Notes: generated by a model not told the origin, from the sequence alone. Shown: positions 14,448 to 24,029, counted from the first letter of the stretch. The stretch is DNA of 35,317 nucleotides from Methanobacteriota archaeon (GCA_016207465.1 JACQPP010000075.1:1-35317); one strand, 5' to 3'. Numbers and translations: made by a program.

Positions 14448-15416
14448 GTGGAGCCATCCATCGCAGGACTTGTCCTGCTACTGCTGGTTGCCCTCGCCGG
14501 CACCGCCCAGGGGCAGGCCCCACTCCTGCCCCCCGACGAGGGCTCCCTCACCCTCCGGGACCTGGGCCACGGCGACGTCGTCCTGGGGCCCGGGGTGGAG
14601 AACCGGACCCTCGAAATCCAACTCCCCGGCAACGCCTCCCAGGGCCCCGGCCTCTGGTACCGCATCCACCTCAACCTCGAAATACGGTTCAATGAGAGCA
14701 TGGTCCGCGAGGCCCCCCGCTCGCTGGCCTACATCAGCGGGAGCCTCAACGGCTGGGCATACGCCTCCGCCAAACTCGACTTCCCCCTCCCCGGGTCCGT
14801 GCGCTGGGACTTCGTCAACGTCACCGGGACCTACCGCGAGACCGCCCCCCTCCCCCGCCTCACCCTGGACCTCTCCAACTACCCCCCCATCCCCGCCGTC
14901 CAGCCCGGAGCCGCCCGCCTGGAGTTCCGCCTGGAGACCCTCGGGGCCCCCGTGGTGGAGGAGGCCCGCATCCTGGCCACCTCCCGCATCGAGACAACCC
15001 CCATCGCCCCCCCGAGGCTCCGCATCTCCCGCGTCGAGGGGCCCCCCGCCGGCCTCCGGGCAGGGGAGGAGTTCACCCTCCGGGTCCACCTCCGCAACCT
15101 CGGAGGCCTCCCCGCCAGGAATACCCGCGTGGACCTCCGCCTCCCCGACGGACTCCGTTTCCTCTCGGGGGCCCAGGAGACCCAGCGGTTCGACTTGGTC
15201 GAGAGGGAGGCCCAGGCCGAATGGAGACTCCGCGCCATCGAGGCCGACCAGGGGGCCCTCCAGGTGCTGGTCCGCTCCGAGAGCAGCGACTCCTCCCCCA
15301 CCCTGGAGGTCCCCATCTCCATCCGCCCCCCCGATGTCCCCCTCCTCCTGGGGGTGGCCCTCGCCGCAGCCATCCTGCTCCTGGTTCTCCTCCGGCGCCT
15401 CCGCGGGCGTGGATAG
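14448..15416 (+). CDS. Membrane-anchored surface protein with CARDB/DUF11-like domain
   Basis: This 322-residue protein starts with GTG, followed by a signal sequence (about residues 6-22, ending AQGQA). A C-terminal helix (about 297-315) and a basic tail RRLRGRG anchor it. Residues about 30-185 are beta-rich without a recognised family. Residues about 190-290 contain RLRISRVEGPPAGLRAGEE and LRNLGGLPARNTRVDLRLPDGL, the pattern of CARDB/DUF11 immunoglobulin-like domains common on archaeal cell surfaces. It is therefore expected to be outside the cell, tethered at its C-terminus. It lies between the two secreted proteins that share a signal peptide, so a joint extracellular role is plausible. 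Confidence 0.8.
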   Translation: MEPSIAGLVLLLLVALAGTAQGQAPLLPPDEGSLTLRDLGHGDVVLGPGVENRTLEIQLPGNASQGPGLWYRIHLNLEIRFNESMVREAPRSLAYISGSLNGWAYASAKLDFPLPGSVRWDFVNVTGTYRETAPLPRLTLDLSNYPPIPAVQPGAARLEFRLETLGAPVVEEARILATSRIETTPIAPPRLRISRVEGPPAGLRAGEEFTLRVHLRNLGGLPARNTRVDLRLPDGLRFLSGAQETQRFDLVEREAQAEWRLRAIEADQGALQVLVRSESSDSSPTLEVPISIRPPDVPLLLGVALAAAILLLVLLRRLRGRG

Positions 15417-15439
15417 GGGGCCCCCCGGGGCCTGACAGA

Positions 15440-15495
15440 GACTAACACCCGGAAACCGGCATCGGGAAGCCCCCCGCTGAGAGACACTATTGATA
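15440..15495 (+). promoter_or_regulatory. Shared upstream element and TATA-like box, copy 2
   Basis: GACTAACACCCGGAAACCGG begins at 15440 and the element ends ATCGGGAA at 15468; compare copy 1 at 13666. ACTATTGATA at 15486-15495 corresponds to the TATA-like box of copy 1. A ribosome-binding GGAGGT lies at 15531-15536, six bases before the ATG. The second secreted gene thus probably has its own promoter under the same control. Confidence 0.6.
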
Positions 15496-15541
15496 CCCCC
15501 GGCCGGAGGAGAGGAGGGCAGTGGTGGTTGGGAGGTAGATT

Positions 15542-16330
15542 ATGAAGCGACTGTTCCTCGTTCTCCTGGTGTTCGGGGGGCTGGCCCTGGCGCCCGCCCA
15601 GGCGGCCGACGGCGACAGCGACGGCCTCGACGATGGCCTGGAGCAGTCCCTCCTCTCCCGCTTCCGCCCCTACATGGTCATGTCCAAGACCGACAAGGAG
15701 CCCGGCCCCGTCTACTTCCAGAAGAACAACCCCAGCCCGGTGGTCACCGGATACGGGGGGCTCTACGGCGTCGTGAACCCCCGGCCCGGCTACGGGTGTC
15801 CCAAGGCCGCCGCGGCCCGCGGGATGTGCGCCCAGGCCCAGGTGAGCGTGGAGATGAAAATCTTCGACGTCTGGGCCAAGGACCACGGCGTACCCCCGGA
15901 GGGCTGGTCCTGGTACACCCCCTGGTGCATCCCCGGCATCACCAGCCACACCTGGGACCCCGAGGGGGGCATCCGAGTCCTCGTCAGCGCCCCCTCTTGG
16001 GACTCCCCGCCCGACCAGTGGCGGGTCTGGAAACTCGGCTACCACCGCCACGGCTTCTTCGAGGCCCGCGACTCGGCCCCCGGCATCGGGGAGAACGATG
16101 GGCAGCACGTCGGCATGTGGATATCCAAGAACAAGCACGGGGCCTACGTGAGCCAGAAGTCCGCCGAGCGCAACCCCGACTCCTGGTTCTGCGACCGCCT
16201 CAAGGACCCCGGCACGCCGAGCCGCGCCTCCATCCCCGAGAACGTGGGCGCCCTCGGAAAGCCCCTCAACGGCAACCTCTGGACCGCCTGGTACGCCGAC
16301 GACGGCAACGAGTTCAACAACCGCCTCTGA
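15542..16330 (+). CDS. Secreted protein, possibly Vps62/NPP1-like (family A signal peptide)
   Basis: The 262-residue protein begins with the same MKRLFLVLLVFGGLALA signal peptide as the gene at 13761. The mature part starts DGDSDGLDDGLEQ, which resembles a short calcium-binding Asp-rich loop. LLSRFRPYMVMSK...PVYFQ and GMWISKNKHGAYVS resemble, loosely, the Vps62/NPP1-like family (KxSHAxY-type segment), but the GHRHDWE motif of NPP1 toxins is not seen. Six Cys, for example in GYGCP, GMCA, WCIP and WFCD, suggest disulfides. Function is unknown. The gene converges on the mannosidase gene with one base between stop codons. Confidence 0.78.
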   Translation: MKRLFLVLLVFGGLALAPAQAADGDSDGLDDGLEQSLLSRFRPYMVMSKTDKEPGPVYFQKNNPSPVVTGYGGLYGVVNPRPGYGCPKAAAARGMCAQAQVSVEMKIFDVWAKDHGVPPEGWSWYTPWCIPGITSHTWDPEGGIRVLVSAPSWDSPPDQWRVWKLGYHRHGFFEARDSAPGIGENDGQHVGMWISKNKHGAYVSQKSAERNPDSWFCDRLKDPGTPSRASIPENVGALGKPLNGNLWTAWYADDGNEFNNRL

Positions 16331-16331
16331 T

Positions 16332-18485
16332 TCACTCGAATATCCTCTGGAACACCCCGAGGGCCCCCCGGGTGGGAAACCAGGAGACCCGGTCCCCATA
16401 GTCCAGGATATAGCGGTTCTCGGAGAGCAGCCGCCCCGCCTGCATGATACGCAGGTGGATGCGCGGTGGCCGCGGCCCCCGGGTGTCCCACACAAACTTC
16501 ACATCCCCGAGGTCCGCCACGCTGTCGGGCCCCACATCGCACATGAGATGGTGCTTCAGGGGGGTCCCCTCCACCTCCACCTCGACGTTGAGCCTCCCCA
16601 GCGGGCGCCGCAGGTCGTTGATGACCTTCAGCCTCGCCACCACACCCGGGGGATTGGGCCGCAGGGGAAAGATGAGGATGGGGAGAATGGGCTGATACGA
16701 GCGCCGGACCTCCTCCCACGCCATCTTCGGGGTCCCGTCGTGCTCCACGATGGACCACGAGATGCACGGCCACGGCTCGTTGAACATCCAGAGGAGACAC
16801 CCCCCGCATGCGTATTTGCGGGACCGGTAGTGCTCGATGGCGGTCTTCAGGGCCACCGCCTGGGCCCTCTGGGCGGCCCCGGCGAACCCGGCGAGGGAAT
16901 CCACGGGGACAACGGGGCGCAGGGGGCGGATATAACGCTTCATCTTGGGCCAGGAAATCTTGTGGAACCTCCAGAGCCCCTTGTCCGGGGGCCACCCGAG
17001 CCCCATCCTCTGCAGGGTCTCCGGGCGGGGACAGGCCTGGAGGCCGAACTCGCTCGCCATCGCCCCCATGTCCCGCCGGTAGGACTCCACGGGGGCGAAG
17101 AGATGCCAGACGGTCCAGTTGTGGAAGTCCCCCCGCCGGGGACTCGATGGGTGGTAGAACCGGAGGGGGTCGGCCCCGCGGCACGCCCCCTCGATGCGCT
17201 CGAAGAGCCCCCGGTTGCGCCAATGGGAATACTCGTTTCCCCCGCACCACAGAAAGAGAGAGGGGTGGTTGCGGAGGACGCGGGCGATTCCTCCCACCTC
17301 CTGCTCGGCCAGCCGCAGATACGACTCCGAGCGGGGATAGGTCTTGCAGGCGAAGGGGAGGTCCTGCCAGACCAGAATCCCCATCTCATCGCACAAATCA
17401 TAGAACTCCCGCTTCTCCCGCAGGCCGCCCCCCCACACCCGCAGCACATTCATGTTCGCCTCCCGCGCCCGCCCCAGCAGCCTCTCGTAGTCGGGGCGCC
17501 GGAGCCTCCCGAAGAGGGAGTCCGCCGGGACCCAGTTGGCCCCCCGCAGGAACAACCGCTCCCCGTTGAACCGGAACACCCAGGGGTCCCACCCGCGCCA
17601 GGCGCTCGGGTTCGCCTCCCGCGCGGTCTCCACCAGCCCCACCCGGGTCCCCGCCGCATCCGAGCCCGGCACCTGCACCTGCAGATAATAGAGATGGGGT
17701 TCCCCCAGCTCCCACGGGTTCCACCGCCGGGGCTCCTCCACCGGGATGTCCACCACCGCCTGATGACGCCCCATCGGGATGTCCAGGTCCACCGCGCTCT
17801 CCCGGGCCACGCCACCGGCGTCGGTGAGAACCGCCCGGAGCCTCCCCCGCCAGTCCACCGCCGCGTCCAGCTCCACCTGGGCCCGCAGCACCTTCTCCCG
17901 TGGCTCCCAGCGGGCCGCCAGGTCCCGAATCAGGACAGGCCCCGACTCCACCAGCCACACCTCGTCCCACAGCCCCACCGTCACCAGACGCGGGGCGAAG
18001 TCCCACCGGTAGGACATCTGGCACTTCAGCGCATGCCTCCGCTTCTCCGGCGGAGGGTCGAGCCGCACCGCAATGGTGTTCTCCCCCTCCACCGCCGCCG
18101 TCACCTCCACCAGCCACGGTGAGAACATCCCCACATGGGTCCCGTGGGAAAACCCGTTGACCCACAGCGAGGCCCGGTAGTCCACCCCCTGGAATAGCAG
18201 ATGATAGCGGTGGTGCTCCTGGGCCCCCAGAGAGAACCGGTGGCGATACCACCACTCCCGCCGCGGGACCCAGTCGAACCCCCGCGCGTTCTCCCCCACA
18301 TACGGGTCGGGGAGACGCCCCCCCCGCACCAGGTCATCCTGCACATTCCCCGGCACCCGCCCCACCATCGAGGGCCCCTCGTATCCCACCCGGTGGGCCC
18401 CCTCCCTCTCCCCCCGGCCCGGCTCGAACTCGTGGAGACTCCACTCTCCCATCAGCGAGCGCGCCCCCGGACGGTCTAAAACCAT
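16332..18485 (-). CDS. Glycoside hydrolase family 2, beta-mannosidase-like
   Basis: This 717-residue enzyme would release beta-mannose or a related sugar from non-reducing ends. The N-terminal sugar-binding domain has VPGNVQDDLVRGGRLPDPYVG and WWYRHRF, as in beta-mannosidases. An Ig-like domain follows, then a TIM barrel opening with FRFNGERLFLRGANWVPADSL. The acid/base Glu lies in WCGGNEY (about residue 415) and the probable nucleophile in SEFGLQ (about 478). No signal peptide is seen, so it may act on imported or intracellular glycans. The frame is open to 19301, but that part only mirrors the ABC genes. ATG 18452 is another possible start, since 18485 lies at the edge of a hairpin repeat. 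Confidence 0.88.
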   Translation of the reverse strand: MVLDRPGARSLMGEWSLHEFEPGRGEREGAHRVGYEGPSMVGRVPGNVQDDLVRGGRLPDPYVGENARGFDWVPRREWWYRHRFSLGAQEHHRYHLLFQGVDYRASLWVNGFSHGTHVGMFSPWLVEVTAAVEGENTIAVRLDPPPEKRRHALKCQMSYRWDFAPRLVTVGLWDEVWLVESGPVLIRDLAARWEPREKVLRAQVELDAAVDWRGRLRAVLTDAGGVARESAVDLDIPMGRHQAVVDIPVEEPRRWNPWELGEPHLYYLQVQVPGSDAAGTRVGLVETAREANPSAWRGWDPWVFRFNGERLFLRGANWVPADSLFGRLRRPDYERLLGRAREANMNVLRVWGGGLREKREFYDLCDEMGILVWQDLPFACKTYPRSESYLRLAEQEVGGIARVLRNHPSLFLWCGGNEYSHWRNRGLFERIEGACRGADPLRFYHPSSPRRGDFHNWTVWHLFAPVESYRRDMGAMASEFGLQACPRPETLQRMGLGWPPDKGLWRFHKISWPKMKRYIRPLRPVVPVDSLAGFAGAAQRAQAVALKTAIEHYRSRKYACGGCLLWMFNEPWPCISWSIVEHDGTPKMAWEEVRRSYQPILPILIFPLRPNPPGVVARLKVINDLRRPLGRLNVEVEVEGTPLKHHLMCDVGPDSVADLGDVKFVWDTRGPRPPRIHLRIMQAGRLLSENRYILDYGDRVSWFPTRGALGVFQRIFE

Positions 18486-18526
18486 GTTTTTTCCCTGCTC
18501 GCCTCTGGCTCGCAGGGAAAAAACAT
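18484..18526. repeat. Hairpin of the mirror-loop family, 15-bp stem
   Basis: ATGTTTTTTCCCTGC (18484-18498) pairs perfectly with GCAGGGAAAAAACAT (18512-18526) around a 13-base loop, TCGCCTCTGGCTC. It ends directly at the mannosidase start codon. It lies between two divergent genes, so it cannot simply be a terminator for either. Confidence 0.75.
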
Positions 18527-18569
18527 AAAGAATCGTATCGGGTCCCCGCCAGCCCCATGCGACTCTTTT

Positions 18570-18600
18570 TGCTTTTCCCGAGCGAAGCGAGGGAAAAGCA
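18570..18600. repeat. Hairpin of the mirror-loop family, 10-bp stem
   Basis: TGCTTTTCCC (18570-18579) pairs with GGGAAAAGCA (18591-18600) around GAGCGAAGCGA, the reverse complement of the TCGCTTCGCTC loop at 5190-5200. It ends two bases before the ABC ATPase start codon. In the mRNA it could bury or present the start site. Confidence 0.75.
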
Positions 18601-18602
18601 CC

Positions 18603-19522
<920 letters not shown>

Positions 19523-19526
<4 letters not shown>

Positions 19527-20377
19527 ATCCGCGGATTCGTTCCGTCCTCCAGCAACCAGCCCCGGAGGCGAGGCGCACCATGAGCATCCCGCTTCGCCCA
19601 TGGCTCCGCGCCGTCGCCGGATTCGCCTACCGCGACCTCCAGGTGGTCCGCCGCAACTTCTTCGCCTTCTTCGAGATGTTCTTCTGGCCCCTCTTCGGAC
19701 TCGCCAGCGTCGGATTCCTCTCCACCTACCTCCAGGCGGGGACCCCCGAGGCCGCCACCATCCTCACCGGGGCCATCGCCCTCTCCGTGCTCCAGGTCTC
19801 CCAGATTGACACCGCCTACATCCTCCTCTTCGACGCCTGGGGCAAGAGCCTCAAGCACACCTTCCTCGCCCCCGTCCCCGACGGGACCTTCGTCGCCGGG
19901 GCCTGGCTCGTCGGCACCCTCCGCGGCCTCGTCGTCTTCACCGTCCTCCACACCATCAGCCTCACCGCCTTCGGATTCAACGTCCTCCAGGCCGGTCCCC
20001 TCCCCGTGGCCCTCTTCCTCTTCGGCATCTTCCTCACCGCCGCCCTCGTCGGAATGCTCGTCTGCGCCCTCCTCCTCACCTTCGGCCTCAAAGCAGAAGC
20101 CGCCGCCTGGTCCATCTCCATGCTCCTCCTCTTCTTCTCCGGATTCTACTACCCCGCCACCATCCTCCCCCCGCCCCTCTACCAGTTCAGCCGCCTCCTC
20201 CCCACCTCCCACCTCCTCGAATACCTCCGCGGACAATTCACCGGGGGAGCCGGCCTCGAACAGGTGGCAATCGCCTACGCGCTCACCGGAATCTACCTCG
20301 TCTTGGGGCTGCTGGGGCTGAGGTGGACCATACGGAGGGCGAAGAGGACCGGGTTGCTGTTGAGGCTGTCGGAGTAG
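19523..20377 (+). CDS. ABC-2 type permease
   Basis: This 284-residue membrane protein has about six helices and belongs to the ABC-2 permease family. A conserved stretch in the last third reads FFSGFYYPATILPPPLYQFSRLLPTSHLLEYLRG, in pieces matching the family pattern FSGxxxPxxxLPxxLxxxxxxxPxxxxxxxxR. The start was chosen at ATG 19523, six bases after a strong AGGAGG (19511-19516) and overlapping the ATPase stop. A later ATG at 19580 begins nearer the conserved region and is possible. The stop is followed without gap by the broken msrB fragment on the other strand. Confidence 0.88.
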
Positions 20378-20472
20378 TCAGCGCTTCTCCTCTTTTTTCT
20401 TAAACCCCAACGCCAGGCTGTTGATACAGTACCTCATCCCCGTCGGCTCCAGCCCATCGTCGAACACGCGGC
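20378..20472 (-). pseudogene. 3' fragment of an msrB gene
   Basis: The minus strand encodes about 30 residues, ending ...[10 protein letters not shown], then [11 protein letters not shown], then KKKEEKR and stop. This matches the C-terminus of the intact MsrB encoded at 21015-21425 ([28 protein letters not shown]). The DNA differs at many third positions, so it is not a recent copy. The homology ends near 20472, and the HicB promoter begins just beyond. The fragment includes the catalytic Cys but no start or zinc-binding part. Confidence 0.8.
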
Positions 20473-20484
20473 CCCGCGGCCACC

Positions 20485-20496
20485 ATCTTTATATTC
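20485..20496 (+). promoter_or_regulatory. TATA box of hicBA
   Basis: CTTTATAT stands at about 20487-20494, roughly 28 bases before the ATG at 20519. It supports ATG 20519 over the in-frame GTG at 20501 as the start of HicB. It lies right after the end of the msrB fragment. Confidence 0.55.
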
Positions 20497-20518
20497 GAGA
20501 GTGATAGAGTTGGTTCCA

Positions 20519-20746
20519 ATGAAGGCTCTGATTCGCGTATCCAAGGAAGGCAAGTACTTCGTCGCCGTGGACCTTGTCACCCATGTGGCCGACCAGGGAA
20601 AAACGAAGAGAGAGGCCATCTCTCGGCTGAAGAGAGGGTTGGAGAGTCACTACCAAGTCCTCATGGAGATGGCCCGCAAAGACCGCAGGGCCTCCGTTCT
20701 CGAACTCGACATCCCCCATGCCGAAACTCCCGGTCCTGTCGGCTAA
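20519..20746 (+). CDS. hicB: HicB-family antitoxin
   Basis: This 75-residue protein has the compact HicB fold: MKALIRVSKEGKYFVAVD followed by a helix EAISRLKRGLESHY and ends with a short strand. HicB neutralises the HicA mRNA-cleaving toxin and often represses its own operon. The gene overlaps hicA by 29 bases, with antitoxin first. No separate DNA-binding tail is seen, so regulation may rest on the toxin-antitoxin complex. Confidence 0.85.
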   Translation: MKALIRVSKEGKYFVAVDLVTHVADQGKTKREAISRLKRGLESHYQVLMEMARKDRRASVLELDIPHAETPGPVG

Positions 20747-20939
20747 GGCCGTCATCAAGGCCCTCCATCGCGCGGGTTTCCGGCAGGTGCGGCAGACCGG
20801 GAGCCACATCCACCTGTGGCACGATGAACGGAAACTGCTGGTCACGGTCCCGTATCACCCGGAGCTGGCAAAGGGGACCTTGCTGTCGATTTTGAGACAG
20901 GCGCGGATGGAACGAGAGGAGTTCCTGAAACTTCTGTGA
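20718..20939 (+). CDS. hicA: HicA-family mRNA interferase toxin
   Basis: This 73-residue protein has the dsRBD-like HicA fold: PVLSAKAVIKALHRAGFRQV, then TGSHIHLWH with the catalytic His (GSH), and VTVPYHPELAKGTLLSILRQA. HicA cleaves mRNA when not bound by HicB. Length and motif are normal, so the toxin looks intact. The module lies between a broken msrB end and the intact msrB gene, which suggests arrival by recombination. Confidence 0.9.
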   Translation: MPKLPVLSAKAVIKALHRAGFRQVRQTGSHIHLWHDERKLLVTVPYHPELAKGTLLSILRQARMEREEFLKLL

Positions 20940-21014
20940 CTGTGGGAGAACCCCGACACAGGGGGACGTGAATAGAAGGGCATAGCCGACTCTTTCAGAA
21001 TTATTTCGATTCGG

Positions 21015-21425
21015 CTACGTTTTCCCCTCTCTTTTCTTGAACCCCAGCGCCAGGCTGTTGATGCAGTACCGGAGTCCGGTCGGCTCCGGTCCGTCATCAA
21101 ACACGTGTCCCAGGTGTCCCCCGCACTTCTTGCACATGACCTCCACCCTCCGCATCCCGAATGTGGAGTCGTCCTCCTCCCGGATGCAGGTCTCATCGGC
21201 GGGCTTGTAGAAGGAGGGCCATCCGGTGCCGGATTCAAATTTGGTGTCGCTGGTGAAGAGGTCGGCTCCGCACCCGGCGCAGATGTATGTGCCCGGGTCC
21301 TTGTTGGCGAGCCATTTTCCGGTCCACGGGCGCTCGGTGCCCTTCTCGCGGAGGACGTGGTACTGGGCCGGGGCGAGTTTTTTGCGCCACTCGTCGTCCT
21401 GGGGGTCTTTGCGCTTCAGGAGCAT
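21015..21425 (-). CDS. msrB: Peptide methionine-R-sulfoxide reductase
   Basis: MsrB reduces the R-form of methionine sulfoxide in proteins. The 136-residue protein has the two zinc-binding pairs, CAGC and CKKC, the segment [11 protein letters not shown], and the catalytic Cys in [11 protein letters not shown]. No resolving Cys arrangement beyond this was looked for. The start ATG overlaps the end of the radical SAM gene by ten bases, so both are probably in one transcript. A second, broken copy of its 3' end lies 540 bases away. Confidence 0.95.
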   Translation of the reverse strand: MLLKRKDPQDDEWRKKLAPAQYHVLREKGTERPWTGKWLANKDPGTYICAGCGADLFTSDTKFESGTGWPSFYKPADETCIREEDDSTFGMRRVEVMCKKCGGHLGHVFDDGPEPTGLRYCINSLALGFKKREGKT

Positions 21426-23413
21426 GGGGTGGGCATGTGGACGCCGCCCTCTGGCCTCTTTCTGCCGGTGATTCTCCTGGCGGTCTTCTTTCCCTGGTGG
21501 GCGGCGACCTCGATGAGTCCGGCGGCGATGAGCCGCAGGAGGGCGCGGCGGCGGCCGGGGCCCCGGTTGCTCTTGAGCATCTTGCGGGCAATCTGGTATT
21601 GGGTGTATCCCTTCTGGAGGTCGTCCACGTCGAGGGTGAAGTGGAGGGTGGCGTCGTTCTCGACCCCCTTGGTGGTCTTGATGTATTCGACCTCTTTCTT
21701 GTTGGTTTTGAGGATGAGGCTCATGACGGGCTCCCCCTGGTGGCGGGTGGTGACCTGGATTTTCTGTTCGCCGAGGATTTTGAGGAAGCGGCGCATCTCG
21801 ACGACGTCGTTGAGTTTGACCCGGCGGGTGTATTCCTCGGTGCGGGGGGTGGTGTAGCCGTCGAGGGCGATGAGGGCGTGGCGGATGAGGCGGTCTTTCT
21901 GGAGGCGGTCGCCCACGGTGCTGGCGAAGTGGACGCCGAAGACCTGGTTGGAGATGAAGCGGACGAGGCTCTGCTTGCGGCCGGTTTTTATCATGCGGAC
22001 GCGCTCCTGCTCGATGTAGGTGTCCATGCCCCAGAAGCGGGCCATGTTGAAGGTGGCGAGCTCCTCGATGCGCTCGGAGGTGAGGCCGTCCACCTTGAAG
22101 GTGCTGTGCATCTCGTCGAATTTCTCCCAGTCGGTCTCGAAGATGCGGCCTTGGGCGTGGAGTTCGTTCCAGAACTCGGTGCCCGGGTAGGGGGTGGCGA
22201 TGCCGTAGGCGGTCCCCTGGAGGCCGATGGACTTGGCGTAGTCGGGGAAGGTCTTGATTTGCTCCTCGGTCTGCCCGGGGAGGCCGATGACGAAGGTTCC
22301 CCCGCTGGCGCCTCCCCAGCGGTTGATGTTGCCGGCGGCGATGTGGTGGTACTCGGTGGTCTTCATCCCCTTCTTGGTGTTCTTGAGTTCCTCGGGGTTG
22401 GTGGTCTCGATGCCCATCTCGTATCCGCAGATGCCGGCGCGTATCATCTTGCGGACCAGGTCGGGGTATTTGGCAATCATGTCGGCGCGGGCGTGGCCCC
22501 CGAACTCGATGTCGTAGTCGCGCTCCAGGAGGAGGTCCACAATCTGCTCCATGATTTTGGGGTTGCCCACGAGGTTGGGGTCCACGATGAAGGTGCAGAG
22601 AGGCCGCCCCCGGTGGTAGGCCACCATCTCGTCCACCTCCCGGATGATGTTCTGGGGACTGCGGAACCTCTGTCGGGCCTCGCTCATCATGGGCTCGCAG
22701 CAGAAGGTGCATTTGGCCCAGCAGCCCCGGGAGAAGGTGATGATGTCCCGGCCCCGGTCGGGGTCCCAGTAGATGGAGTACTTGTAGCGGCGGAGGTGGC
22801 GGGCGGGGAAGGGGATGGAGTCCAGGTCCTTGATGAAGGGGCGGTCAGGGTTGTGGGATATTCTCCACTCCTTCCCGTTGCCGTTTCCGTTCCCATGGCC
22901 GTTGCCGTTCCCGTGGCCGTTGCCGTTGCCGTTTCCCGGGAGCAGGTTCAGGTCCCCCTTGGGAATTTTCCCGCTGGTCCACTCGAGGTAGGAGAGTCCG
23001 AGGATGTCCTTCTTCTCCCGGCCCTGGACAATCTCCTTGAAGGTCTCCTCCCCCTCCCGGCGGACCAGCATGTCGGCGTAGGGGAAGAGCCGCTCGAGGA
23101 AGGAGGTGGCGTGGTATCCGCCGACCACCGAGGGGACGCCGTAGTCGCGGATTTGGCCCAGCATCTCGAGGCCCCGGTAGTGCTCCCCGGCGCTGTGGAT
23201 GGCCACACCCACGATGTCGGGCTTGAAGGAGCGGAGGATGCGGTCGAAGGACTTCTTCTCCTTGGCCATGTCAATGACCGCCACCTCGTCCACGTGGGGC
23301 TCGATGTAGGAGGCGATGTATTCCAGCCCCAGGGGAATCACATCAATGGCCATCCCGAGCCCGTGGTTCGTGGTGGGGGCTGCAAGCAGTACGCGGCGGT
23401 AGGGGTCGCCCAT
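21416..23413 (-). CDS. Radical SAM protein with B12-binding-type N-terminal domain
   Basis: This 665-residue protein begins with a Rossmann-like B12-binding-type domain (about 1-150: [16 protein letters not shown]..., [25 protein letters not shown]). It lacks the DxHxxG motif, so cobalamin, if bound, would be base-off without His ligation. The radical SAM core has CWAKCTFC (about 231-238), GGHARAD and MGIETTNPE. Its class is like the anaerobic Mg-protoporphyrin cyclase and other B12-radical SAM proteins, with an unusual Gly/Asn/His linker at about 159-180 encoded by 22874-22936. Product is unknown. It precedes msrB in the same direction, and a TATA-like AACTATAAG (about 23457-23465) lies upstream of its ATG. 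Confidence 0.85.
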   Translation of the reverse strand: MGDPYRRVLLAAPTTNHGLGMAIDVIPLGLEYIASYIEPHVDEVAVIDMAKEKKSFDRILRSFKPDIVGVAIHSAGEHYRGLEMLGQIRDYGVPSVVGGYHATSFLERLFPYADMLVRREGEETFKEIVQGREKKDILGLSYLEWTSGKIPKGDLNLLPGNGNGNGHGNGNGHGNGNGNGKEWRISHNPDRPFIKDLDSIPFPARHLRRYKYSIYWDPDRGRDIITFSRGCWAKCTFCCEPMMSEARQRFRSPQNIIREVDEMVAYHRGRPLCTFIVDPNLVGNPKIMEQIVDLLLERDYDIEFGGHARADMIAKYPDLVRKMIRAGICGYEMGIETTNPEELKNTKKGMKTTEYHHIAAGNINRWGGASGGTFVIGLPGQTEEQIKTFPDYAKSIGLQGTAYGIATPYPGTEFWNELHAQGRIFETDWEKFDEMHSTFKVDGLTSERIEELATFNMARFWGMDTYIEQERVRMIKTGRKQSLVRFISNQVFGVHFASTVGDRLQKDRLIRHALIALDGYTTPRTEEYTRRVKLNDVVEMRRFLKILGEQKIQVTTRHQGEPVMSLILKTNKKEVEYIKTTKGVENDATLHFTLDVDDLQKGYTQYQIARKMLKSNRGPGRRRALLRLIAAGLIEVAAHQGKKTARRITGRKRPEGGVHMPTPCS
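22874..22936 (-). repeat. Low-complexity Gly-Asn-His codon repeat in the radical SAM gene
   Basis: Repeated GGCAAC/GGCCAT-type codons encode alternating Gly-Asn with two Gly-His steps, about 20 residues between the B12-binding-type and radical SAM domains. It looks like a flexible linker that grew by slippage. Confidence 0.8.
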
Positions 23414-23489
23414 GGGTCAATTTTCCACCGGAAGGTGTGGGAAGTGGCCGTGGCTACTACTTATAGTTTCCTCACATGGCTGTCATTTC

Positions 23490-23527
23490 CCTTAGAAAGC
23501 GGGTTTCTTTTAGAAATCCTTTAAATC
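23490..23527 (+). promoter_or_regulatory. Promoter and possible operator of the HxlR regulator
   Basis: TTTAAAT at 23520-23526 is about 27 bases before ATG 23550. Just upstream stands GGTTTCTTTTAGAAATCC (about 23500-23517), a palindrome with one bulged base, and another AGAAA/TTTCT pair in front of it. HxlR proteins commonly bind such dyads, so self-repression and control of the divergent radical SAM gene are possible. Confidence 0.4.
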
Positions 23528-23549
23528 CTGGGCGATGCAGTATGGGGTG

Positions 23550-24029
23550 ATGGTTCGCGCCGCCGAGGCGGTCCCTGCCGTCGAGCCGACGGGTGGGGTA
23601 GTGATGGACGCCGAGCTCCGCCGGAAGTTCGAGGACCTCCTCCGCTCCTCCGAGGCTTTCTTCAAGGAAGTCCAGGGGCTCATCTCCAAGGGGCGCAGCC
23701 TCGACCTCCGGAAGGAGGCCCGGGTGAACAGCGAGATTGCCCGCCAGGTGACCTCCAAGTGGAGCGTGGAAATCATCTTCCTCCTCTACATGGGGGGCCC
23801 CATGGGCTTCGAGGAGCTCCGCCGCACCCTGGGGCGCATATCCTCCCGGACCCTCTCCCAGAGGCTCCAGACCCTGGAGCGCCTCGGCTACCTCGAGCGC
23901 AAGCTCTTCATGGCCCGCCCCATCCGGGTCCGCTACTCCCTCACCGAAAAGGGGCGCTCGGTGGCCACCGTGGGCTCTGGGCTGTTCCTCTACCTGCGGT
24001 ATGTGGAGGGGCACCTGGGGGGCCGGTAG
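23550..24029 (+). CDS. HxlR-family winged-helix transcriptional regulator
   Basis: This 159-residue protein has an N-terminal helical part of about 55 residues and then an HxlR-type winged helix: KWSVEIIFLLYMGGPMGFEELRRTLGRISSRTLSQRLQTLERLGYLERK, in pieces matching the family (KWxxxILxxLxxGxxRFxELxxxLxxISxxxLxxRLxxLxxxGLIxR). The wing follows in RPIRVRYSLTEKG. No ligand or redox Cys is visible. Start choice: a TATA box at 23520 favours ATG 23550 over ATG 23535; the next in-frame Met is at 23604. It diverges from the radical SAM/msrB pair and could regulate it in response to oxidative stress, which is inference only. Confidence 0.85.
   Translation: MVRAAEAVPAVEPTGGVVMDAELRRKFEDLLRSSEAFFKEVQGLISKGRSLDLRKEARVNSEIARQVTSKWSVEIIFLLYMGGPMGFEELRRTLGRISSRTLSQRLQTLERLGYLERKLFMARPIRVRYSLTEKGRSVATVGSGLFLYLRYVEGHLGGR

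Noticed and set aside
21015-22712. A minus-strand frame joining a Pro/Arg-rich stretch to MsrB
   Set aside because: The upstream part is an off-frame reading of the radical SAM gene. MsrB starts at 21425.
22874-22936. CRISPR-like repeat
   Set aside because: It is a codon-level Gly-Asn repeat in frame, without spacers.
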